From Bacillota bacterium (GTDB lineage: Bacteria > Bacillota > Clostridia > Tissierellales > Peptoniphilaceae): a DNA stretch of 5,586 bases. Below, one piece after another: positions 1-5,586 of this stretch; position 1 is the first letter of the stretch; the number at the start of each line of letters is the position of its first letter. Location of the stretch: positions 1 to 5,586 of the forward strand of contig JAEXCD010000049.1 of NCBI GenBank assembly GCA_023393715.1, in the 5' to 3' direction. The translations under genes were made by a program, and so were the position numbers. Below the pieces are notes generated by a model. The model was not told where the DNA came from and made no database searches. It was given only the letters and a program-made list of their open reading frames with translations.

Positions 1-2082
1 GCACTGGTTGCACTGGATGCAGTTGTCGATCTGCCATTCCGGTACGTACAGAGCGATACCGCGCTTTTCGTACTGGGAGGTGCCGTTCATGTAGCAGCCG
101 TCATCATACGGCAGGTAGGTCGACACCGGCAGATCATCCTCTTTGAGTTCGATGATCGGGCGAACCATGTTCCGGATGAATTCCGGTTCGTTGCTGTGAT
201 CGACGGCGACGTGCTCTGCATGCGCCCATTCAGCCGGAATGACCACTTCGTGAAGCGCCTCCAGGCTGCGGTCGACAGCGGCGATGTTCATGTCGACGAT
301 GTTCTGACCCTTCAGCCCATAGGTTTTTTCGATGGTCGCCTTGAGGTACTTGATCGCATCGTCAATCGGAAGAATGTTCGAAAGCTTGAAGAACGCGGTC
401 TGGATAACCATGTTCGTGCGGTTGCCCAAACCAACCTCCTCCGCAATCTTCGAAGCATTGATCGTGTAGAACTTGATGCCGCGCGTAGCGATTTCTTTTT
501 TCAGATTGCCCGGAAGCTGAGCGTCGAGCTCTTCATCTGACCAAATCGTGTTGAGAAGGAACGTGCCGCCATTTTTCAGTCCGGCGAGCAGGTCATACTG
601 TCTTACATAGGCCTGCGGCGAGCAGGATACAAAATCCGATTCATCCAACAGGTATGCTGCGTGGATGGCGTTGGGGCTGAAGCGCAGGTGGGACAGCGTC
701 AGACCGTTGCTCTTCTTTGCATCGTAATCGAAGTAGCCCTGCGCAAAGAGATCGGTGTTGTCGCCGATGATTTTAACGGCGTCCTTGTTTGCGCCGACCG
801 TGCCGTCACCGCCGTTCCCCCAGAACTTGCAGCGGATGGTCTTGCCATCGGAGATGACGAAGCTTTTGTCAACGGGGATGGAAGTATAGGTCACGTCATC
901 CTCAATACCGACGGTGAAGTGATTCTTCGGCTCCTCTTTTGCCAGGTTGGCAAATACCGCGGCGATGTGCGCCGGAGTCGTGTCCTTCTGTCCGAGGCCG
1001 TAGCGTCCGCCGATGATCAGCGGCTTGCGATCGCTTTCGGAGTACACCTGCAGGACGTCGAGGTACAGAGGCTCGCCGAGCGATCCCTTTTCCTTCGTGC
1101 GGTCCAAAACGGCGATGCGTTCAACGGTTTCCGGCATGGCGGCCAGGAAATGTTTTGCGGAGAACGGACGGTACAGATGCACCTTGAGCAGACCAAGCTT
1201 CTGCCCCTGAGCATTCAGATGCTCGACCGTCTGCTGAACCGTATCCGTGCCGGAGCCCATGCAGACGACGACGTCCGTGGCATCCGGGGCGCCGACGTAG
1301 TTGAACAGACCGTAATCCGTACCGAGCTTGTCGTTGATCTTGTTGATGTATTTTTCAACGATTTCCGGCAGTCCGTCGTATGCGATGTTCTGCGCTTCCG
1401 TGCGCTGGAAGTATCCGGATTTCTCGAACGTGCCGCGCATCGTCGGGCGCTCCGGATTCAGCGAGCGCTGTTTGAAGGCGGCGATCGCTTCGTAGTTGAC
1501 CATATCCTTGAAATCCTCGTAGTCCCAGATTTCGATTTTCTGAATTTCGTGGGAGGTACGGAATCCGTCAAAGAAGTGTACGAACGGGATGCTGGCTTCG
1601 ATGGCCGCCAGGTGAGCGACCGGGGCGAGATCCATGATTTCCTGAACCGAGCCGGAAGCGAGCATGCCAAAACCGATCTGGCGCGTAGCCATCACGTCCT
1701 GGTGATCGCCGTACATGTTGATCGAGCAAGTGGAGATCGAGCGAGCTGCTACATGGAAGACACCAGGCAGGCGCTCGCCGGCGATTTTGTACATATCCGG
1801 AATCATCAGCAGAAGACCCTGCGAAGCCGTGTAGGTGCTGGTCAGAGCGCCGGCTACGAGCGATCCGTGAACGGCGCCGGCGGCGCCGGCTTCATGCTGC
1901 ATTTCGGTAACCTGTACCGGATTTCCGAGTAAATTCAAACGTCCATGGGAAGCCCATTTGTCGACGTATTCCGGCATCGGAGACGACGGGGTAATGGGAT
2001 AAATCGCGGCAACCTCACTGAAAGCGTACGAGACGTGCGCGGCAGCGGTATTGCCGTCCATGGTGATTTTTTTACGAATCAT
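1..2082 (-). CDS. nifJ: Pyruvate:ferredoxin (flavodoxin) oxidoreductase, N-terminal 694 residues (3' end outside window)
   Basis: This cytoplasmic thiamine-pyrophosphate and iron-sulfur enzyme oxidises pyruvate with CoA to acetyl-CoA and CO2, passing electrons to ferredoxin; many homologues also accept 2-oxobutyrate. Seen: the N-terminal pyrimidine-binding domain has YPITPSSPM at residues 28-36 and an EMQHEAGAAG motif. Thr31, Glu64 and Arg114 fall at the same numbers as the active-site residues known from the Desulfovibrio africanus enzyme. A transketolase-C-like domain follows (GSGTD near 276), then the gamma-type domain with WGNGGDGTVGANK near 421-433. The visible part ends in NCIQCNQC (687-694), the start of the first 4Fe-4S motif. 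The family is usually about 1170-1230 residues, so roughly 500 are missing: the rest of the ferredoxin domain and the TPP pyrophosphate domain. The frame is open throughout. The start is set by AAGGGAG, 6 nt upstream of the ATG. The gene follows the LysR gene by 43 bp on the same strand, so co-transcription is plausible. Confidence 0.97.
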   Translation of the reverse strand, partial: MIRKKITMDGNTAAAHVSYAFSEVAAIYPITPSSPMPEYVDKWASHGRLNLLGNPVQVTEMQHEAGAAGAVHGSLVAGALTSTYTASQGLLLMIPDMYKIAGERLPGVFHVAARSISTCSINMYGDHQDVMATRQIGFGMLASGSVQEIMDLAPVAHLAAIEASIPFVHFFDGFRTSHEIQKIEIWDYEDFKDMVNYEAIAAFKQRSLNPERPTMRGTFEKSGYFQRTEAQNIAYDGLPEIVEKYINKINDKLGTDYGLFNYVGAPDATDVVVCMGSGTDTVQQTVEHLNAQGQKLGLLKVHLYRPFSAKHFLAAMPETVERIAVLDRTKEKGSLGEPLYLDVLQVYSESDRKPLIIGGRYGLGQKDTTPAHIAAVFANLAKEEPKNHFTVGIEDDVTYTSIPVDKSFVISDGKTIRCKFWGNGGDGTVGANKDAVKIIGDNTDLFAQGYFDYDAKKSNGLTLSHLRFSPNAIHAAYLLDESDFVSCSPQAYVRQYDLLAGLKNGGTFLLNTIWSDEELDAQLPGNLKKEIATRGIKFYTINASKIAEEVGLGNRTNMVIQTAFFKLSNILPIDDAIKYLKATIEKTYGLKGQNIVDMNIAAVDRSLEALHEVVIPAEWAHAEHVAVDHSNEPEFIRNMVRPIIELKEDDLPVSTYLPYDDGCYMNGTSQYEKRGIALYVPEWQIDNCIQCNQC

Positions 2083-2088
2083 TGGCTA

Positions 2089-2095
2089 CTCCCTT
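2089..2095 (-). promoter_or_regulatory. Ribosome binding site of nifJ
   Basis: AAGGGAG lies 6 nt before the ATG at 2082. It fixes the nifJ start, which also gives the family-typical N-terminus (KKITMDGNTAAAHV). Confidence 0.8.
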
Positions 2096-2113
2096 CTTGC
2101 AATAGCTATGTAC

Positions 2114-2128
2114 TGATCATAAAGATCA
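2114..2128. promoter_or_regulatory. Small interrupted palindrome, candidate regulator site upstream of nifJ
   Basis: TGATC and GATCA form a perfect dyad with a 5-nt spacer. It overlaps the stop codon of the LysR gene and ends about 31 bp before the nifJ start. The minus strand across it also contains TATGAT, a fair match to a -10 box, but no good -35 box is seen at the right distance. LysR-type regulators bind short interrupted dyads, often with a T-N11-A core. This one has T-N13-A, so the match is imperfect. It could be chance. Confidence 0.2.
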
Positions 2129-3043
2129 TTGGTATTGTTGGATACGATGCAGATTGAGCCGCTCGAGACACAAACCGAGGAATTCCTCCTCAAGCGGCTG
2201 CAGCACGGCGCCGGATCGGCGAATCCAGCCTACGCGGATTTTGTCCGGCAGATCAACAATGGGAATGCTGATCAGATCCTCGGATTCAAAATGATTTACC
2301 AGAGTTCCCGTACCGATCGTGTAGGCATTTGCGCAACGCATGATGCGGTACATCGAATCTCGATCACAGACGCGAATCAGCTGCTTTGCCGGAGGAATGA
2401 ACCCCTCCTCGAGAAAAAACTGAGAATAGTCCAACTGTGAATAACACACGAAGGGATAGTTCTCCAATTCGGTCAGTGAAAGAGTGCGCTTCGATGCCAG
2501 ACGGTGGTCGATACTCAGAAAAGCATGAAAATCAAACATGCCCATCTCGGTGAATTCGACGTCGCGCTCCCGCAGGTATTTTTCGATCGCTGCGTCGTTG
2601 CGCTTTGTGCGGTAGATGATCCCGAGGGTGCTTTGCCCATTGTAGACTTCGTCGATGATCGACTTTGTGTGCATTTCCTTGAGCTGCAGCTCATATTTTT
2701 GGTCATCGTATCGCTTGATGAGCTCCAAAAAAGCTTCCACAACAAATATATAGTGTTGGGAACTAATATTCAAGCGAATTTCTCGCCCCGGAGAAAAGTG
2801 GGATCTCAGAATTTCATAGTCGCTGAGAATCCGTGTGGCTTTTTCAATGAATGCTTCGCCTTCCGCAGTGAACTGAATTTGATTCAGGCGGTTGCGCTGC
2901 AGGATTTCAATCCCGAATTCCTGTTCCAATGCCTTTACGGCCTTGCTGATTGTTGGCTGCGTTACGAAGCACATGGCAGCGGCTTCTACCATCGAGCCGG
3001 AATTATATAGGGCAGAAAGGTACTGAAGGTGTTGAAAATTCAT
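2126..3043 (-). CDS. LysR-family transcriptional regulator
   Basis: This 305-residue protein has the usual length and layout of a LysR-type regulator. The N-terminal winged helix-turn-helix spans about residues 1-60, with the family pattern GSMVEAAAMCFVTQPTISKA (16-35), then VKALEQEFGIEILQR. A linker helix covers about 60-85. The periplasmic-binding-protein-like effector domain begins with REIRLNISS and runs to about 295. The start is firm: AGGAGG lies 4 nt upstream of the ATG. The inducer cannot be read from the sequence. LysR regulators are often divergent from their targets. Here the gene is co-directional, between megL (87 bp upstream) and nifJ (43 bp downstream), so control of one or both is an inference from position. 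Cysteines occur at residue 25 in the DNA-binding domain and at several places in the effector domain, but no known redox-sensing pair was recognised. The family assignment is secure; the regulatory role is open. Confidence 0.95.
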   Translation of the reverse strand: MNFQHLQYLSALYNSGSMVEAAAMCFVTQPTISKAVKALEQEFGIEILQRNRLNQIQFTAEGEAFIEKATRILSDYEILRSHFSPGREIRLNISSQHYIFVVEAFLELIKRYDDQKYELQLKEMHTKSIIDEVYNGQSTLGIIYRTKRNDAAIEKYLRERDVEFTEMGMFDFHAFLSIDHRLASKRTLSLTELENYPFVCYSQLDYSQFFLEEGFIPPAKQLIRVCDRDSMYRIMRCANAYTIGTGTLVNHFESEDLISIPIVDLPDKIRVGWIRRSGAVLQPLEEEFLGLCLERLNLHRIQQYQ

Positions 3044-3078
3044 ATCGCCTCCTAAAGGAACGGGTCGAGAAACAGTTA

Positions 3079-3110
3079 TAATCGGTCGCCCTAAAACGGG
3101 CGACCGATTA
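3079..3110 (-). terminator. Perfect 13-bp hairpin between megL and the LysR gene, probable terminator
   Basis: The arms at 3079-3091 and 3098-3110 are perfectly complementary around a 6-nt loop, with a GC-rich core (GGTCGCCC paired with GGGCGACC). The hairpin begins 20 nt after the megL stop codon, where a terminator is expected. On the minus strand the stem is followed by TATAACTGTTTCT, T-rich but not a true T-run. It may therefore be a weak terminator, a 3'-end stabiliser, or a partial barrier lowering LysR expression. On the plus strand there is no T-tract either. Confidence 0.5.
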
Positions 3111-3130
3111 CAGAAAGACTTGTTAAGCTG

Positions 3131-4327
3131 TTAGATCAGTGCCAGAGCCTGATCGAGATCTGCGATGATGTCCTTTGCATCCTCCAGACCGACGGACAAG
3201 CGGATGAGGTTTTCCTTGATTCCGACAGCCTTCAGCTCTTCCGGCGAATAGGTGGAATGCGTCATGCTTGCCGGATGCTCAATCAGGGTCTCGCAGTCGC
3301 CAAGCGATACGGCCAGCGTGCAGAGCTTGACGCTGTCCATGATGGTGATGCCGTCTTCCAGGCCGCCCTTGAGCTCGAAGGAGATCATCGCGCCCGGTAA
3401 GTACATCTGACGATCCGCCAGTTCCTTCTGCGGGAAGCTGTCCAGACCCGGATAGTATACGCGTTCAATCTTCGGATGATTCTCAAGGAATTCAGCCACC
3501 CGCTTTGCATTTGCAACGTGCTGGCGTACGCGCAGACCGAGTGTCTTCATACCGCGGTTGATCAGGAACGCGTCAAACGGGGAAAGAACGGAGCCGGTGC
3601 AGTCCTTAACGCCAACGAGGCGAACCTGAGCCATATCCGCAGCCGTACCTACGGCAAATCCGGCAATGACGTCGCCGTGGCCGTTGAGGTATTTCGTAGC
3701 GGAGTGAACGACGATGTCCGCGCCGAGCGACAGCGGACGCTGGCAAACCGGCGTCGAGAACGTATTATCGACGACGACGCGAACGCCCTCTTTCTCGTGC
3801 GCAATCGCGGCAATGGCTTTGATGTCGGCAAGTGCGAGGCTCGGGTTTACCGGAGTCTCGAGGTAGACCATTTTGGTGTTTTCCTTCATAGCCTTGCGGA
3901 CATTTTCCGGATCCGTCGTATCGACGAAGGAGACTTCAATGCCCTTTGTGGTCAGCTGATGCGCCATATATGCATACGTGCATCCGTACAGAACCGTGCT
4001 GGCGATGAGGTGATCTCCGGCGTTCAGGAACGGCCACAGCGTCGACGTGATGGCGCCCATACCGGAGGCGGTGGCAACGGCTGCTTCGCCGCCTTCGAGG
4101 AGAGCGAGCTTTTTCTCAACAACGGTTACCGTCGGGTTTCCCAGACGTCCGTAGATGTAGCCCTCTTCCTGTAATGCGAAACGACGTCCGCCCTGAGCGG
4201 CGCTGTCAAAAACAAAAGTCGAGGTCTGGTAAATCGGCGTTGCGAGAGCACCGTACTTATTCGACTCATATCCTCCGTGAACGGTCACGGTGTCAAATTG
4301 CATCTTTGCAGCGGTTTCCTTATCCAT
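3131..4327 (-). CDS. megL: Methionine gamma-lyase (PLP-dependent Cys/Met metabolism enzyme)
   Basis: The enzyme cleaves L-methionine to methanethiol, ammonia and 2-oxobutyrate in the cytoplasm; relatives can also degrade homocysteine or cysteine. With the chosen start the protein has 398 residues, the same length as Pseudomonas putida methionine gamma-lyase. Seen: Tyr59 and Arg61 (YGR, phosphate contacts from the neighbouring subunit), SGMGAI at 88-93, Tyr114 and Cys116 in LYGCT, Asp187 in VDNT, the PLP-binding Lys212 in SATKYLNGHGD, and Lys241-Asp242. The C-terminus carries ASMTHSTY and RLSVGLED. Cys116 and the Lys-Asp pair match the P. putida lyase and argue against cystathionine gamma-synthase or gamma-lyase. 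An upstream in-frame TTG at 4360 would add 11 residues, but that extension contains the ribosome binding site and so is rejected. The gene lies about 100 bp after a transporter gene and 87 bp before a LysR gene. No S-box or T-box was recognised in the short leader. Confidence 0.93.
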   Translation of the reverse strand: MDKETAAKMQFDTVTVHGGYESNKYGALATPIYQTSTFVFDSAAQGGRRFALQEEGYIYGRLGNPTVTVVEKKLALLEGGEAAVATASGMGAITSTLWPFLNAGDHLIASTVLYGCTYAYMAHQLTTKGIEVSFVDTTDPENVRKAMKENTKMVYLETPVNPSLALADIKAIAAIAHEKEGVRVVVDNTFSTPVCQRPLSLGADIVVHSATKYLNGHGDVIAGFAVGTAADMAQVRLVGVKDCTGSVLSPFDAFLINRGMKTLGLRVRQHVANAKRVAEFLENHPKIERVYYPGLDSFPQKELADRQMYLPGAMISFELKGGLEDGITIMDSVKLCTLAVSLGDCETLIEHPASMTHSTYSPEELKAVGIKENLIRLSVGLEDAKDIIADLDQALALI

Positions 4328-4333
4328 TTTCTT

Positions 4334-4338
4334 CTCCT
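4334..4338 (-). promoter_or_regulatory. Ribosome binding site of megL
   Basis: AGGAG, set in a purine-rich run, lies 6 nt before the ATG at 4327. This decides the start in favour of MDKETAAKM rather than the longer in-frame version beginning at the TTG at 4360. Confidence 0.85.
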
Positions 4339-4383
4339 TTTCTCTACTAAATAGTGACAAAATCTATGCAGCACCTCTCATGT

Positions 4384-4411
4384 GATGAGGAGGCCTTGCA
4401 GCCTCCTCATC
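4384..4411 (-). terminator. Perfect 11-bp hairpin after the transporter gene, possible terminator
   Basis: GATGAGGAGGC (4384-4394) and GCCTCCTCATC (4401-4411) pair perfectly around a 6-nt loop. The hairpin begins 15 nt after the transporter stop codon and ends 56 nt before the megL start. No T-run follows on either strand. Position and stem quality suggest transcript termination or 3'-end protection, but it is not a classic intrinsic terminator, and read-through into megL is quite possible. Confidence 0.45.
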
Positions 4412-4426
4412 GGAAAGGGTACCAGC

Positions 4427-5586
4427 TTATTTGTTCAGAAGCGCCTTTTTGCCGGCGACTTCACTCTCGCGGCAATCATATTCGTAGTTCCACGGATCTT
4501 TGCGGCAGACGCCGTCCGCGAACGGAACGAAAATCGATACGATCGAGATGACCGCCAACAGCAGCACGTACCAGACGCTCGGAATAACGGCCAGCGGGCT
4601 GATGGCGCCTTCCGTCATCTTTGTGATGACGAGCATCTGTGCGCCGTACGGGATCAGTCCCTGGAAGATACAGGAGAATGTATCGAGGAGAGACGCGACG
4701 CGGCGCGGATCGATGTGGAAGCGGTTTGAAAGCTGCTTGGCGATCGGGCCGGTGATGATAATCGCGACGGTATTGTTCGCACAGGCACAGTCGACGATGC
4801 TGACCAATCCGGCGACGCCGAGTTCTCCGGACGACTTCGATTTGATGCCTTTGCCGACTTTATCCAGCAACCACTGGATACCGCCGGCGCGGTTTACCAT
4901 TTCGGCCAGGCCGCCGACGAGCATCGACAGGATGAAGATTTCGGCCATGCCCATGAAGCCGTTGTTGATTGCGCCGACGACGCCCGGGGTCGCTCCGGTG
5001 ACGTCCATGAACGGCAGGGAGCCCGTAGCGATACCGACGACGCTCGAGAAGACGATACCGCCGGCCAGGACGACGAATACGTTGACGCCGGCCAGAGCGG
5101 CGACCAGAACAAAGATGTACGGGATGACCTTGATGAGGTCGAACTTATACTGCGTGACTTCGGGAGCGAACTCCGGACGGCCGAAGATCAAGAGAAGCAC
5201 AAAAGTGATGACGGCGGCAGGGAGCGCCAGCTTGAAGTTCAGGTTGAACTTGTCGCGCATTTCGACGCCCTGGCTGCGCGTCGCAGCGATGGTCGTATCG
5301 GAAATGAAGCTGAGGTTGTCGCCGAACATCGCTCCGCCGAGCACCGCGCCGAGCATCAGTCCGAGGTCCAGGTTTGCAGCCGAGGAAAGGGGGATCGCGA
5401 TCGGCGCAACGGCAGTGATCGTACCCATCGAGGTGCCCATTGCCAGGGACAGGAAGGCGGATACGAGGAAGACGCCGGCAATCAGGAACTGCGGCGGGAT
5501 GTAGCTGAGCGCGAGGTTAACGGTCGACTCAACGCCGCCCATCGCACTGGTTACAGCTGCGAAACCGCCGGCGAGCAGGTAGATCA
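4427..5586 (-). CDS. NhaC-superfamily Na+/H+ antiporter-like membrane transporter (N-terminus outside window)
   Basis: The window shows the C-terminal 385 residues of a very hydrophobic inner-membrane protein with roughly nine to ten membrane segments. The frame runs open to the window edge, so the ATG at 5542 is internal. Family members are about 430-480 residues, so some 50-90 are missing. Seen, in visible-fragment numbering: AMGTSMGTI (48-56), FGDN (87-90) and SDTT (95-98), which match the NhaC-type core motif. A second-half motif, DCACANNTVAIIITGPIAKQL, is followed by LLDTFSCIFQGLIPYGAQ, resembling the repeat half of this superfamily. The tail after the last membrane segment is short and polar and ends in KKALLNK. 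The superfamily exchanges Na+ for H+ or carries organic substrates. Some members (MetT) are predicted methionine transporters and MleN exchanges malate and lactate. The neighbouring methionine lyase makes amino-acid uptake possible, but the substrate cannot be read from the sequence. Confidence 0.88.
   Translation of the reverse strand, partial: IYLLAGGFAAVTSAMGGVESTVNLALSYIPPQFLIAGVFLVSAFLSLAMGTSMGTITAVAPIAIPLSSAANLDLGLMLGAVLGGAMFGDNLSFISDTTIAATRSQGVEMRDKFNLNFKLALPAAVITFVLLLIFGRPEFAPEVTQYKFDLIKVIPYIFVLVAALAGVNVFVVLAGGIVFSSVVGIATGSLPFMDVTGATPGVVGAINNGFMGMAEIFILSMLVGGLAEMVNRAGGIQWLLDKVGKGIKSKSSGELGVAGLVSIVDCACANNTVAIIITGPIAKQLSNRFHIDPRRVASLLDTFSCIFQGLIPYGAQMLVITKMTEGAISPLAVIPSVWYVLLLAVISIVSIFVPFADGVCRKDPWNYEYDCRESEVAGKKALLNK

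Noticed and set aside
1873..1890. Tandem GC-rich 9-mer GGCGCCGGC within nifJ
   Set aside because: It encodes the conserved Ala-Gly-rich stretch after the active-site Glu64 (AGAAGA), so protein sequence and codon preference explain it.
661..1932. A 423-codon open frame on the plus strand opposite nifJ
   Set aside because: It is in codon register with nifJ on the other strand. Its openness follows from the rarity of TTA, CTA and TCA codons in nifJ. The product resembles no family I know and has no convincing ribosome binding site, while the minus-strand reading is an unmistakable PFOR.
4328..4360. Longer megL start at TTG 4360
   Set aside because: The 11 extra codons would be read through the AGGAG ribosome binding site, and the ATG at 4327 gives residue numbering matching the family.
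4351..4367. ATAG-N9-CTAT dyad upstream of megL, considered as a LysR operator
   Set aside because: The arms are only 4 bp, the spacing does not fit T-N11-A, and such a dyad is expected by chance in AT-rich DNA.
4377..4389. Alternative small hairpin CTCAT-GTG-ATGAG overlapping the hairpin after the transporter gene, considered as attenuator or riboswitch
   Set aside because: On the transcribed strand the competing arm lies 3' of the main hairpin, the wrong order for classic attenuation. The leader is too short and lacks S-box or T-box features.
4500..5504. A 334-codon open frame on the plus strand opposite the transporter gene
   Set aside because: It is a shadow of the minus-strand membrane protein. 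Its product is low in complexity and rich in Ser, Thr, Pro and Met, with no recognisable domain.

Overview
The window looks like chromosomal DNA from a strictly anaerobic, fermentative bacterium. The reasons are a large single-chain pyruvate:ferredoxin oxidoreductase, a methionine gamma-lyase and an NhaC-superfamily secondary transporter, with strong AGGAG-type ribosome binding sites and moderately GC-rich codon use. A mid-GC Firmicute such as a member of the Negativicutes is my best guess, but it is only an impression from protein style. No 16S or other marker gene is present to confirm it.

Every supported gene lies on the minus strand, so the window is transcribed from high to low coordinates. 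In that order it holds: (1) an NhaC-superfamily membrane transporter whose N-terminus lies beyond position 5586; (2) a perfect 11-bp hairpin in the gap; (3) a complete 398-residue PLP enzyme with the full active-site signature of methionine gamma-lyase (megL); (4) a perfect 13-bp hairpin; (5) a complete 305-residue LysR-type regulator; (6) after only 43 bp, the first 694 residues of pyruvate:ferredoxin oxidoreductase (nifJ), cut by the window edge just after the third cysteine of its first ferredoxin-type cluster motif. The gaps are 43 to about 100 bp, so no stretch longer than 300 bases lacks a gene. No RNA genes, mobile elements, CRISPR arrays or origins were seen.

The genes can be read as a sulfur-amino-acid fermentation module, which is an inference. 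The transporter (some relatives are predicted methionine carriers) may import substrate. MegL splits methionine into methanethiol, ammonia and 2-oxobutyrate. PFOR-type enzymes can oxidise 2-oxobutyrate to propionyl-CoA and reduced ferredoxin. The LysR regulator sits between the two enzymes, co-directional with both, and could control either or both. The more conservative reading is that nifJ is simply the central pyruvate enzyme and its neighbours are incidental.

No frameshift or premature stop was found. The 694 visible nifJ codons were translated by hand and are uninterrupted.
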